In this document: piece after piece, positions 1-7,790 of the stretch
Position numbering within the stretch: position 1 is the stretch's first letter
Layout: every line of letters begins with the position of its first letter
Origin: Homoserinimonas aerilata
Lineage (GTDB): Bacteria; Actinomycetota; Actinomycetes; Actinomycetales; Microbacteriaceae
Reading direction: 5' to 3'
DNA: 64,000 bases
Assembly (NCBI RefSeq): GCF_006716125.1
Contig: NZ_VFOM01000002.1
Coordinates: 124,001 to 188,000 of the forward strand
The notes under the pieces: generated by a model
What the model saw: only the letters and a program-made list of their open reading frames with translations
Databases searched by the model: none
What the model was told of the DNA's origin: nothing
Program-made: the position numbers and the translations under genes

Positions 1-516
1 TCGCCGGACTGGGTGCTCACCGCTGTGGTCGGTTCGGATGCCACGGCTCTCGTGACACAGGCAGACCAGGCCGGCGTTCTCGACAGCATGGGCTTCACCG
101 GTGTGAGTCTCATCGCGGATTTCTACCCCGGCCTCACCGAGCGCACCCATGGGCTGAGCCTCGTCGGCCGCTATTCCGACCAGCTCGACAACGATGCCAA
201 CCGCGAGTTCGTCGAGGCATTCCGCTCGACGTACAACTTCAACGACCCGATCCCGTCGGTCGCTGCCAATGCCTATGAGGGCATGCTCATGATCGCTGCC
301 GCGGTTGAAAAAGCCGGCTCGACGGATGGCGCCGAGATCGTCAAGGCGCTCGCCGAGGTCGAGGTCTCCGACGGTGTCTTCGGCAACGGATCGTTCTCGG
401 ATGACCGTTTCTTCATGACCGAGACGGCTCGCTTCGAGATCGGAGAGGGCGGCGCCTATACGCCCGTTGAGACATTTGCCGCCGACCTTGAGGGAATCAC
501 CCCGCAATGCGCGTGA
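1..516 (+). CDS. Branched-chain amino acid-type ABC transporter substrate-binding protein (3' part)
   Basis: The reading frame is open from the first base, so the gene starts outside the window and only about the last 171 residues are present. The segment looks like the C-terminal lobe of a type I periplasmic binding protein (Peripla_BP_6/LivJ-like): a receptor fold with the AANAYEGMLMIAAAVEKAG helix and a tail typical of extracellular Liv/Urt binding proteins. It overlaps the permease-ATPase gene by 10 bp, which places it in the same operon and makes it the ligand-capturing part of the importer. The substrate cannot be read; the downstream amidase suggests an amide or related small molecule. 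No LivH-type permease lies downstream, so it is probably upstream of the window. Confidence 0.85.
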   Translation, partial: SPDWVLTAVVGSDATALVTQADQAGVLDSMGFTGVSLIADFYPGLTERTHGLSLVGRYSDQLDNDANREFVEAFRSTYNFNDPIPSVAANAYEGMLMIAAAVEKAGSTDGAEIVKALAEVEVSDGVFGNGSFSDDRFFMTETARFEIGEGGAYTPVETFAADLEGITPQCA

Positions 517-2228
517 TGCTTCCATCGCGGCCTGAGCCGAGGGTCGCCACCCGTCACTGGGTGGCGCTCTCGGCCGCGGTCGTCACGATTGCGGCGGCAC
601 CATTCGTGCTGCCGAGTTACCCGCTCGCGCTGCTGACACTCGCGCTCGCCTACGGACTCTTCGCGTTCGGCCTCGATCTTTCCTGGGGTCGCGCAGGTGT
701 CGTGAGCATCGGGCACGCGGCCTTCTTCGGAATCGGGGCCTACGGCGTCGCGATCGCGGGGCACAATGATGTTCCCCAGATCGTCGGGGCTCTCGCCGCC
801 CTCATCATCTCAGCGCTTGTCGCACTCGTGGTGGGCCGTATCGGGGTGGGCCCTAAAGCGCTGGCATCGACGATGGCGGTCATCACCCTTGCGCTCACCC
901 TCCTCGCAGAGCAGGGTGCGCGCTCGTGGCTGGGGCTCACGAACGGCAGCAACGGCATCTTCGTGCCCTCTTCTGGCGCCGTGACGAACTTCTATGTCAC
1001 GGGCATCCTCGTCTTCGTGATCGTCGTGGCCATCTGGTTGCTGCTGCTGCGCGGCCGCTTCGGCCGACGGGCCCTCGCCGTGCGCCTCAACGAGCACCGC
1101 ACGGAGCATCTGGGTGTGAGCCCCATGCGCACCAAGTTGACCGCATTCGTGCTGAGCGCCCTCGTGGCGACGGCAGCGGGTGCGATCGCCGCCCCCGTCA
1201 TGGGTCTCGTCTCACCTGGAGTGCTGGGGATCGTCATGTCGACCCAGGTGCTCGTGTGGGTCGCCGTCGGTGGTAAGGGCACCATCTTCGGCGTCTTCTT
1301 CGGTGCCGGCGTCGTCACGATCGGCCAGCAGTACCTCGGCGATGCGATCGGCGCCTGGTACCTGCTGGTGCTCGGTGTCGTCTTCATCCTGGTCGTGAAG
1401 TTTGCTCCAACGGGCCTCGTGGGCATCCTGTCGAGGTTCCTGCGTCGCGATGTCGGGCGCGCTGCATCGCAGGGTGCTGTCATCGGTGCGAAGGAAGCTC
1501 CGGATGTCCCCGGCCACATTGCGCACAAGAGTGCGGATGCGATCCGCATCACCGACGTGCAGAAATCGTTCGGCTCCGTGCCGATCATCAATGGTGTCGA
1601 CCTTACGGTGGCGCGCGGCGAGATCGTGTGCCTGATCGGCCCCAACGGCGCAGGCAAGACGACACTCCTCAATCTGATCGCCGGAGACCTCGCGGTCACC
1701 TCGGGTCGTATCGAGGTGTTGGGCGGCGACGTCACTCGCTGGGCCCCACACCGGCGGGCACGCCTCGGGCTCGGCCGTCTCTTTCAGGTGCCCAGCCTCT
1801 ACCCGGATCTCACTCCCGGGCAGAACATGGCGTTCGCGCGTGCCGAGGCGTTCCGCGCCGTCGACCTGCCTGAGGAGCTTGACCGCTTCTCTGCCATGGA
1901 CGACGTGCTCGCGAGTGATCTCTCCCTCGCGGATCAACGGTCGCTCGAGCTGGCGATGGCGATCGCCTGGGGCCCGGAGGTGGTTCTGCTCGACGAGCCC
2001 GCGGCTGGTCTGTCGCATGAGGACTCGCTGCAGCTGGCCTCGCTCATGCGGCGCATCAACGCGCAGCTCGGATGCACGCTCCTTGTCGTCGAGCACGACA
2101 TGGACATCGTGCGCGAGCTCGCCGACCGCGTCGTCGTGCTCGCCAATGGCCGCGTGTTGACGGTCGGCACCATGGACGAGGTCGCCGCGCATGACGACGT
2201 GCGTACGGCATATCTGGGAGCGGTGTGA
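507..2228 (+). CDS. LivM-LivG fusion: ABC importer permease joined to ATPase
   Basis: This 573-residue protein joins two usually separate subunits of a Liv/Urt-type importer. Residues 1 to about 310 form a LivM-like permease with multiple hydrophobic segments, including the conserved FGLDLSWGRAGVVSIGHAAF region. Residues about 345-573 form a LivG-like ATPase with Walker A GPNGAGKTT and Walker B VVLLDEPAAGLS. The ABC signature is degenerate, reading LSLADQ where LSGGQ or LSYGQ is expected. It should act in the cytoplasmic membrane, partnering LivF and an unseen LivH. The ATG at 507 overlaps the upstream gene by 10 bp; a second in-frame ATG at 516 is possible. LivM-LivG fusions are known, so the fusion itself is plausible rather than an assembly error. 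Confidence 0.9.
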   Translation: MRVMLPSRPEPRVATRHWVALSAAVVTIAAAPFVLPSYPLALLTLALAYGLFAFGLDLSWGRAGVVSIGHAAFFGIGAYGVAIAGHNDVPQIVGALAALIISALVALVVGRIGVGPKALASTMAVITLALTLLAEQGARSWLGLTNGSNGIFVPSSGAVTNFYVTGILVFVIVVAIWLLLLRGRFGRRALAVRLNEHRTEHLGVSPMRTKLTAFVLSALVATAAGAIAAPVMGLVSPGVLGIVMSTQVLVWVAVGGKGTIFGVFFGAGVVTIGQQYLGDAIGAWYLLVLGVVFILVVKFAPTGLVGILSRFLRRDVGRAASQGAVIGAKEAPDVPGHIAHKSADAIRITDVQKSFGSVPIINGVDLTVARGEIVCLIGPNGAGKTTLLNLIAGDLAVTSGRIEVLGGDVTRWAPHRRARLGLGRLFQVPSLYPDLTPGQNMAFARAEAFRAVDLPEELDRFSAMDDVLASDLSLADQRSLELAMAIAWGPEVVLLDEPAAGLSHEDSLQLASLMRRINAQLGCTLLVVEHDMDIVRELADRVVVLANGRVLTVGTMDEVAAHDDVRTAYLGAV

Positions 2229-2917
2229 TGCTGGAGATCGAGAACCTCCGCGCGGGGTACGCGAAGACGACCGTCGTCGACGACGTGACGATCACGTTCG
2301 AGGCGGGCACGGTGACGGCACTTCTCGGCCGCAACGGCGTCGGCAAGACCACGCTGCTGCGCGCCATGTTCGGTCTGTGTGACCGGCAGAGCGGCCGGAT
2401 GTCGATCGATGGCGTGGAGCTGCCGGCCGGGCGTGCTGAGGTGCCCGCTCGGCACGGCATGACGCTCCTCCCCGACGATCGCGGTGTATTCGCCACGCTC
2501 ACGATCGAGGAGAACCTGCGCCTGGCGACACGCAGGGGCTATCACCCGCCGGTGGATGTCAAGGAGCTCTTCCCCCTCCTCGTCGAGCGGGCCGAGCAGC
2601 CTGCCGGCCAGTTGTCCGGCGGTCAGAAACAGCAGGTCGGTATCGCCAGGGCGATCCTGGCCGGGCAGAGGTTCATCGCCATCGATGAGCTCTCCCAGGG
2701 GCTGCAGCCGTCTCTCGCGCAGGCGACCCTTGAGGCCCTGCGTGTGGTCGCCTCCACAGGGGTCGGCGTGCTCTTCGTCGAGCAGAGCCCGCGATACCCG
2801 CTGGCGTACGCCGACCGCATCATCGGCATGGTCAAGGGGCGCCTGGTACTCGATCGTTCCGCCGACGAGCTACGCACCGACCCTGCCGCCGTCACCGAGC
2901 TCCTCGTAGTGAGCTGA
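2228..2917 (+). CDS. LivF-like ABC transporter ATPase
   Basis: A 229-residue ABC ATPase of the LivF/UrtE type, the second nucleotide-binding subunit of the importer. Visible are Walker A GRNGVGKTTLL near residue 38, a canonical signature LSGGQKQQ and Walker B FIAIDELSQGLQP. Its signature is intact while the partner's is degenerate, so one of the two ATP sites may be weakened. ATG 2228 shares its A with the upstream TGA (TGATG coupling); a GTG at 2225 is an alternative start. The gene is followed by the amidase gene after 47 bp. Confidence 0.92.
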   Translation: MLEIENLRAGYAKTTVVDDVTITFEAGTVTALLGRNGVGKTTLLRAMFGLCDRQSGRMSIDGVELPAGRAEVPARHGMTLLPDDRGVFATLTIEENLRLATRRGYHPPVDVKELFPLLVERAEQPAGQLSGGQKQQVGIARAILAGQRFIAIDELSQGLQPSLAQATLEALRVVASTGVGVLFVEQSPRYPLAYADRIIGMVKGRLVLDRSADELRTDPAAVTELLVVS

Positions 2918-2964
2918 CAGACCCCACCCTCGGCGCCGCGAGCGCCACCACTGAAAGGCAAGAA

Positions 2965-4383
2965 TTGACTGACGAAATCTGGAGCTGGACGGCGACCCGA
3001 ACTGCGGAGGCCATCCGCTCGGGCAGCATCACGTCACGCGAGGCGACCGAGTCCGTGCTGTCACGCATCGGCGACGTGAACCCCCACATCAACGCGATCG
3101 TCGAGGTATCTGGGGCAGAAGCGCTCGAGATGGCGGATGCCGCGGATCTTCGTCAGCGCGCGGGCGAGCCCCTCGGCCCACTCCATGGCCTCCCCGTGAC
3201 GACGAAGATCAACACGGACATCGCGGGCCACGCCACCACCAACTCCGTGCCGGAGTTCGCGAACGACGTCGTCACCGAAGACCACCCCGCGATCGAGAAC
3301 CTGCGCGACGCGGGTGCCGTCTTCGTCGGCCGCTCCAACACCCCATCCTTCTCGATCCGCTGGTTCACCGACAATGACCTCCACGGGCGCACGCTGAACC
3401 CGTGGGACGCCTCGCGCACGCCCGGTGGTTCTAGCGGTGGTGCGGCGGCGGCCGTGGCATCCGGCATGGGCTTCATCGCGCACGGTAACGATATCGGCGG
3501 CTCCATCCGCTATCCCGCGGCCAGCTGTGGCGTTGTCGGTCTCCGTCCGACGCCCGGCCGTGTGCCGGACTGGCCGACGCCGCGCCTCGGTGCCCCCCTG
3601 CTCGGTACGCAGCACATGCAGGTGCAGGGCCCGCTCGCGCGCTCGGTCGACGATGTGGCGCTCGCCTTCTCGGCGATGGCCAGGTGGCACCCGAAGGACC
3701 CGTTCGCCGTTCCTGTACCGCTGCAGGGCGAGCCGCTCGACGGGCCCATCCGCGTGGGTGTCGTGCGCTCCGTGGGAGTCGTTGACCTGAACCCGGCGGT
3801 CGACATCGCGATCTCGCAGGCCGTCGCCTCGCTCACGGATGCCGGATACCTCGTCGAGGAGGTCGACCTCAGCCTCTTCGCGGATGCCTGGCTCCTGTGG
3901 TGGCAGGTGGTGCAGGGCGTCGAGTTCGAGGGGCTCGGCAAGCTCATCGAGCAGTACGGCGATGCCGCCATCCGCAAGTCCGCCGACAACCAGTTCGCGG
4001 CGATGCACCGCATCGTGTCGGGCTTCGAGTTGAGCGACTATGTGGGCGGCTATGCGCAGCGCGCAGCACTCGTGCGCGAACTGCAGCTCGTTCTGCAGCA
4101 GTACCCGATCCTTGTGCTTCCCATTTCAGCCGAGCAGACGTTCGAGATCGATGCGGATGTGCGCGGCGTCGACCGCATGGAGCAACTCGTCAAGGCGCAG
4201 TGGCCCATGATGTCGGTCGCCGCCCTCTCGGTGCCGGCGCTCTCGGTGCCGGTCACCGTCGTCAATGGCCTGCCGACCAGCGTGCAGCTTGTCGGACGGC
4301 GCTTCCGTGAGGACACCCTCCTCGCGGCCGGCCGCGAGATCGAATCGCGGGCATCCGTGTCGACGCCGATCGACCCGCGGTAG
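2965..4383 (+). CDS. Amidase-signature family hydrolase
   Basis: A 472-residue amidase-signature enzyme that hydrolyses C-N amide bonds. The Ser-cisSer-Lys triad is recognisable: Lys81 in GLPVTTKIN, Ser156 in the GGSSGG loop and Ser180 in DIGGSIRYP. Length fits the family. No signal peptide is seen, so it should be cytoplasmic. I chose the TTG at 2965 because a GAAAGG ribosome-binding site lies about 7 bp upstream. Its position directly after a Liv/Urt-type importer suggests that it processes the imported compound, as amidase-transporter operons for formamide or short-chain amides do; the true substrate is unknown. It is the last chromosomal gene before the prophage. Confidence 0.88.
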   Translation: MTDEIWSWTATRTAEAIRSGSITSREATESVLSRIGDVNPHINAIVEVSGAEALEMADAADLRQRAGEPLGPLHGLPVTTKINTDIAGHATTNSVPEFANDVVTEDHPAIENLRDAGAVFVGRSNTPSFSIRWFTDNDLHGRTLNPWDASRTPGGSSGGAAAAVASGMGFIAHGNDIGGSIRYPAASCGVVGLRPTPGRVPDWPTPRLGAPLLGTQHMQVQGPLARSVDDVALAFSAMARWHPKDPFAVPVPLQGEPLDGPIRVGVVRSVGVVDLNPAVDIAISQAVASLTDAGYLVEEVDLSLFADAWLLWWQVVQGVEFEGLGKLIEQYGDAAIRKSADNQFAAMHRIVSGFELSDYVGGYAQRAALVRELQLVLQQYPILVLPISAEQTFEIDADVRGVDRMEQLVKAQWPMMSVAALSVPALSVPVTVVNGLPTSVQLVGRRFREDTLLAAGREIESRASVSTPIDPR

Positions 4384-4425
4384 GTCGCGCGAAGATACCG
4401 CTGTCACAAGAACTCATATGAGCTG

Positions 4426-4478
4426 GAGCGGATGACGGGAATCGAACCCGCGCTATCAGCTTGGGAAGCTGAAGTTCT
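4426..4478 (+). repeat. attL: displaced tRNA-Gly 3' fragment, 53-bp direct repeat copy 1
   Basis: These 53 bp are identical to 47264-47316. On the minus strand they correspond to the anticodon arm through the acceptor 3' end of tRNA-Gly. To the right the sequence diverges from the tRNA, so this copy lacks the 5' half and cannot encode a functional tRNA. This is what is left when an integrase recombines inside a tRNA gene and the phage supplies a replacement 3' end at the other junction. Confidence 0.95.
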
Positions 4479-4533
4479 CCGATACCGATTACTGGGACTT
4501 ACTCGGGCATCCCTTCCCTGTCAGCGCATAGCC

Positions 4534-4582
4534 CAAGTAGACATGAGTAGACCCATGTAGTCCGCGAAAACCACGAGTAGAT
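4534..4582 (+). promoter_or_regulatory. Helically phased AGTAG repeats beside attL (candidate Int/Xis arm sites)
   Basis: AGTAG occurs at 4536-4540, 4546-4550 and 4576-4580, with the variant TGTAG at 4556-4560: spacings of 10, 10 and 20 bp, so all on one face of the helix. The cluster starts about 55 bp inside the attL core. Position and phasing suit arm-type sites for the tyrosine integrase or excisionase-binding sites. This is inference from position and periodicity. Confidence 0.5.
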
Positions 4583-4630
4583 GATGGATTTCCCCGCATT
4601 CGTGGGGTCGTGCGAGTCGTATGTCCCCGC

Positions 4631-4636
4631 TAGTCT
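4631..4636 (+). promoter_or_regulatory. Candidate -10 box of the attL-side cargo operon
   Basis: TAGTCT ends 6 nt before the ATG of the lipoprotein gene, with no good ribosome-binding site in between. That geometry fits a leaderless transcript starting at the ATG, as is common in actinobacteria. No convincing -35 element is seen. Confidence 0.4.
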
Positions 4637-4642
4637 CTGAGC

Positions 4643-5155
4643 ATGAAACGCGCCTTCGTGATCGTCGCTGCGGTCCTCATTCTTGCCGGATGCGCAAGTG
4701 AACCTGAGCCTGAGAGCTCGCGCGGACCAGAGCCCACGGTGGTGGAGTACGCAACTGAGAATCAGGTGGCCTCTGTCATTGCGGAGTACGAACCGAAGTG
4801 GCGCGAGGTGATCGAGGAGTCAACGGAGTGCAGATTTCTCTGGGTTCTCGGCGGTAGCACTATCGCTGAGGAAATTCACGGCGACGTGTGCTTCATGCAG
4901 GAGAAGACGATTGGGATTACAGCGCAGTTGGTCCTACGCGACTGGGAGGCATTGAACGTGCCCGAATCGCTGCAGAGCCTCGTTACAGACACCAGCACGG
5001 TTCTGCGCGAGATAGGTAGGGGTGACCTCAAGACCATCTGCGGTGAGGCATCGCGACCGGTCGAAACCGATGAATGCAACAGCGAACTCGCCGGGAGGAA
5101 CATGCTCTACTCGCAGCTCGAATCCAGTCTGAATAAGTGGAGCCCCTACCTGTGA
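4643..5155 (+). CDS. Prophage-encoded lipoprotein, function unknown
   Basis: A 170-residue protein with an N-terminal lipoprotein signal: basic MKR, a hydrophobic run and a lipobox LAGC with the modified Cys at 17, then an acidic, Ser-rich linker. It should be exported and lipid-anchored outside the membrane. The rest is soluble with several Cys residues. I recognise no domain. It is the first gene inside the left end, transcribed opposite to the lytic genes and apparently from its own promoter, a typical place for lysogenic-conversion genes. Phage lipoproteins in this position often act in superinfection exclusion; that role is only a suggestion here. Confidence 0.75.
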   Translation: MKRAFVIVAAVLILAGCASEPEPESSRGPEPTVVEYATENQVASVIAEYEPKWREVIEESTECRFLWVLGGSTIAEEIHGDVCFMQEKTIGITAQLVLRDWEALNVPESLQSLVTDTSTVLREIGRGDLKTICGEASRPVETDECNSELAGRNMLYSQLESSLNKWSPYL

Positions 5156-5157
5156 AC

Positions 5158-5337
5158 ATGCAGCGCGACAAGGGCCGCGACGACCTCCTCTGGCTGATCA
5201 TGGTCGCCGGACTCGTCATCGGCGGCCTGATGACGATAGGCGGTCTCCTTGTCGACATCGGAGCGCTCACTATCGTCGGTGTGATCTTCCTGGCGTTCGG
5301 CGGCGGCGCGATGTTCACGCGACTCAGTCGGCCGTAG
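5158..5337 (+). CDS. Small two-helix membrane protein
   Basis: A 59-residue protein with a charged N-terminus (MQRDKGRDD) followed by two hydrophobic segments separated by a short turn, so a small integral membrane protein. It begins 2 bp after the lipoprotein stop; a GTG at 5152 overlapping that stop is an alternative start. Tight coupling to the lipoprotein suggests the two work together at the envelope. No family recognised. Confidence 0.6.
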   Translation: MQRDKGRDDLLWLIMVAGLVIGGLMTIGGLLVDIGALTIVGVIFLAFGGGAMFTRLSRP

Positions 5338-5342
5338 TTGGC

Positions 5343-5459
5343 ATGGTCGACACCGACGAGCTGCGCGACGACGACCCTGATGTGGTCGCGGGCATGGAGT
5401 TGCTGAAACGCCTGCGTGAGGCCGAAGCTGAGATCCGGGATCTGCCTGCACGAGAATAG
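5343..5459 (+). CDS. Very small acidic helical protein (38 aa), hypothetical
   Basis: A 38-residue reading frame of very high charge (VDTDELRDDDPDVV, then LLKRLREAEAEIRDLPARE), predicted helical. It starts 5 bp after the small membrane protein gene and ends 4 bp before the next gene, so it fits the operon. No family recognised; the evidence is position, packing and composition only. Confidence 0.45.
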   Translation: MVDTDELRDDDPDVVAGMELLKRLREAEAEIRDLPARE

Positions 5460-5463
5460 GCTC

Positions 5464-5628
5464 ATGACCCTCACCGCGATCATCTCCCCCATCCGTGACG
5501 GACGAGCCACAGGACGGGCGGAGACGGCCGAGATCAGCGCGGATGGTGCCGACTATGGGGCGGCGAAGGTGGCGCTGCAGGGGCTCGTACCGCAGGGATG
5601 GCGGATGCTCGCCATCCGGTATGACTGA
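5464..5628 (+). CDS. Small hypothetical protein (54 aa)
   Basis: A 54-residue protein, last gene of the attL-side + strand operon, starting at ATG 5464. It has a mixed composition with AKVALQGLVPQGWRMLAIR near the C-terminus, which resembles short phage proteins with an alpha-beta fold, but I cannot assign a family. The stop is followed within a few bases by a GC-rich hairpin (about 5632-5649, GAAA loop) that may end the transcript, although no T-run follows. Confidence 0.5.
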   Translation: MTLTAIISPIRDGRATGRAETAEISADGADYGAAKVALQGLVPQGWRMLAIRYD

Positions 5629-5767
5629 CCGACCCCCGCGAAAGCGGGTGGTGGTGAATGACAGTCAATGCTGGTGAATGACGGTGGGGTCTGTTAACCT
5701 GAGCATGCGTGGGTGGTCGTCAGCAGCTGTCAAGTTGCCCCCGAAAGGGTTCGCCGGCCGACACGCA

Positions 5768-6496
5768 CTACAAGGTCGCTATCCATGGATATGCGGCCTT
5801 TGTCGTTCCCGTCCACGGGTGCATTTTCAATCCATACGAAGTGACGGCGCTGTCCGGCGATTGTCGGTAGAGTCGCGGCCCTAACTCAATGAGATACCGT
5901 GTCTCAACATTTCCGAAGGAGTCAGCATTGAATGCTGCTCCAGTGGCGGAGGCGACGAGGTCAGCGAGTTGCAGTGGCTCGAGTCGTTGAGGTTGGTCGA
6001 TAGTTCCGCCTGCGGGATCGAGCCACCGCCAATCGATCTCTGTTGGCATCCCTCGCAACTTCGTTTCGTATTCCCTCAGATCAGATAGCTTGAATCTGAT
6101 TATGTGCGCGACCGTGTAGCTGACGACTTCCCGATGCTTGCGTCCCATCCACGACAGGCGTTCAAGCAAGAATCGGAGCTGGTAGAGATACATCTGGCTT
6201 TCGTTGAGTTGGCCAACGAATAGGTGGCGCTTGCATGCGACTACCGAGACGACTTTCATCCAGCCCTGTCTGCCCAGAGTTCTTGCAATGTGCAAGCGCT
6301 GGGAATGCGACCGGATGTTCTTCCACGCAACGTATGAACCTGCCGCTCTATTTAGATCCGTGCGCAGGCTGGCGAGGGTTACCTCGATGTTGTCGAAGTT
6401 CGAGTCTCGGACGACTGAGGCGGAGAGAACGAAGTGATCGGAAGCTAGATTCCCGTGGCCGCGTTCGCCGGACTCATCAATGTAGGCATGAAGCAC
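5768..6496 (-). CDS. DUF3800 domain protein
   Basis: A 242-residue protein opening with HAYIDESGERG, the N-terminal signature of DUF3800, a family with an RNase H-like fold often found in prophages and defence islands. The start is a GTG at 6496. Conserved acidic residues (Asp in YIDESG and an Asp in LQLADLVASA near residue 190) fit a metal-dependent nuclease-like site. It faces away from the lipoprotein operon and lies apart from the lytic genes, suggesting cargo. Function in this family is not settled; nuclease activity is inference. Confidence 0.8.
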   Translation of the reverse strand: MLHAYIDESGERGHGNLASDHFVLSASVVRDSNFDNIEVTLASLRTDLNRAAGSYVAWKNIRSHSQRLHIARTLGRQGWMKVVSVVACKRHLFVGQLNESQMYLYQLRFLLERLSWMGRKHREVVSYTVAHIIRFKLSDLREYETKLRGMPTEIDWRWLDPAGGTIDQPQRLEPLQLADLVASATGAAFNADSFGNVETRYLIELGPRLYRQSPDSAVTSYGLKMHPWTGTTKAAYPWIATL

Positions 6497-6605
6497 CCAC
6501 CCACCCTCGCGTGTCTATTACCCGCTCCCAACCCCCAGTGTCGGGGTCACCGCGTAAGATCATGTTTCGCAGCGGCCGGGCTGCTCCCCAATGAGAGGAG
6601 CCCCA

Positions 6606-6959
6606 GTGCGTCACACCCCGCAGGACGCGATCACCACCATGGAACGCCGCCAATCCGTGTACCCGCCGTCGAAGTGGCATCCGCTGCTAGCTGCACGAGA
6701 GGTAGAGCCCGGGCTTTGGTACATGATCGACAGCACCGAGCAGTGCTACGGGGTCATCCGAATCATCCGTCGCGGGGACGAGGTCGGATACCGGGTGACG
6801 TCGTGGGCGCAGGAAGCGTCAGAGCGTCAGCTGATCGGCTATTACCGCACCCTGAAAGGATCGTGCGAGGCCGCGCACAGGCGATTCGTGGCGCTGCACG
6901 GGTGGCCGGGCGCGGTCAACTCCGGACGGGTTCCAGAAGCTCCGGCCCGTCGCCTCTGA
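6606..6959 (+). CDS. Hypothetical prophage protein
   Basis: A protein of about 117 residues. I favour GTG 6606, which has a GAGAGGAG ribosome-binding site 5 bp upstream; ATG 6591 would add 5 residues. The sequence is rich in aromatic and basic residues, with a central beta-rich part (LWYMIDSTEQCYGVIRIIRR) and no membrane segment. No family recognised. It runs convergently into the SRAP gene, overlapping it by 44 bp, so one transcript reads antisense to the end of the other. Confidence 0.55.
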   Translation: MRHTPQDAITTMERRQSVYPPSKWHPLLAAREVEPGLWYMIDSTEQCYGVIRIIRRGDEVGYRVTSWAQEASERQLIGYYRTLKGSCEAAHRRFVALHGWPGAVNSGRVPEAPARRL

Positions 6960-7617
6960 GCGGTGCGACCTCGTAGAACTCCAGCGACTGTGCGACCGGC
7001 AGGGCCGCCTGCACCGCGGCATCGACAAACGACTGGTCGCCCTCAAGTTCGGGGTTGAGCCAGTCATCCCACCAGTCACGCGGCAGCGGCACGGGGTTGC
7101 GGTCGTGGATGCCGATCAGCTCGTCGACGGCATCGGCGGTGAGGATCGTCGCCGTCAGATTCCAGCGTGCCGGGTCATCCTGCGGCAGAGCAGGATCTGG
7201 CCACCACGAGTACAGGCCTGCCATCGCGAGCGTCTCCCCGGGCAGGTGAATGAAGTGCGGGGTCTTCGTGCCATCCGGGTCGGTGCGCCATTCGTAGTAG
7301 CCGGTCATCGGCACCAGACACCGGTGAGATTTGAGCGGGCCGCGCCATGTCGCCTTCTCCGCGATGCCCTCGCTGCGCGCATTGAACGTCGGAAACTTCA
7401 GCTTGAGAGTCTTCGACCACGACGGCACCAGTGACCACCGGGCCGGCTCGAGGCGTCGCACCAGCTCGCCGGTCTTAGTCGACTCGACGACGATCGGGAT
7501 CTCCTGCGTCGGCTTGATGTTCCAGCCGGGTCGCCAGTCGCGCCAGTCTCCGCCGGCCGCGACGAACTCCTCGATGAGCTCGTTCGTTTCCTTGTTCATC
7601 GCGAAGCGTCCGCACAT
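6916..7617 (-). CDS. SRAP-family DNA-protein crosslink protein (YedK/HMCES-like)
   Basis: A 233-residue SRAP domain protein. Starting at ATG 7617 gives MCGRF, so after Met removal Cys2 is N-terminal and can form the thiazolidine crosslink with abasic sites in ssDNA. Other signatures are visible: Asn-Ile-Lys-Pro near residue 35, the YYEW motif with the catalytic Glu, and HFIHLPGE with the active-site His region. The upstream in-frame extension is rejected because it would bury Cys2. Family members protect abasic ssDNA. It lies at the end of the prophage next to the cargo genes, downstream of the late-operon terminator, so it is probably expressed separately. Confidence 0.92.
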   Translation of the reverse strand: MCGRFAMNKETNELIEEFVAAGGDWRDWRPGWNIKPTQEIPIVVESTKTGELVRRLEPARWSLVPSWSKTLKLKFPTFNARSEGIAEKATWRGPLKSHRCLVPMTGYYEWRTDPDGTKTPHFIHLPGETLAMAGLYSWWPDPALPQDDPARWNLTATILTADAVDELIGIHDRNPVPLPRDWWDDWLNPELEGDQSFVDAAVQAALPVAQSLEFYEVAPLRGDGPELLEPVRS

Positions 7618-7654
7618 GCCCCTATCCTGCACCGCATCGGGATACGACGAAAGA

Positions 7655-7688
7655 GCCCCGCCTCCCATCCGAAGATGAGGGGCGGGGC
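7655..7688 (-). terminator. Late-operon terminator
   Basis: An 8-bp GC stem (7655-7662 with 7681-7688) with an 18-nt loop lies about 28 bp beyond the last lysis reading frame. On the minus strand it is followed by CTCTTTCG, a short U-rich stretch. It would end late transcription before the SRAP gene. Confidence 0.65.
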
Positions 7689-7715
7689 ATTGTTTCGGCT
7701 TTGGGGAAAGCGCAA

Positions 7716-7790
7716 CTACTGGCAGCAGGCGGTCGATTCCTCGAGCGCGTCAGCGGGGTCGACCGGGACCTCGTACTCCGGGCCGCTCAC
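7716..7790 (-). CDS. Tiny coupled ORF (24 aa) after the holin, doubtful
   Basis: A GTG at 7790 overlaps the TGA of the holin-like gene (GTGA), the coupling used throughout this operon, and opens a 24-residue acidic frame ending in Cys-Cys-Gln. The overlap is the only support; it could be chance. Confidence 0.25.
   Translation of the reverse strand: MSGPEYEVPVDPADALEESTACCQ

Noticed and set aside
4426..4478. Second tRNA-Gly gene at the left end
   Set aside because: Only the 3' part matches; the 5' acceptor and D arm are replaced by unrelated phage sequence, so it is the attL remnant.
5678..5884. 68-codon + strand frame between the cargo operon and the DUF3800 gene
   Set aside because: It runs antisense into the DUF3800 coding end and has no recognisable features or good start context.
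7055..7434. Short + strand frames within the SRAP gene
   Set aside because: Shadows of a gene with clear catalytic motifs.
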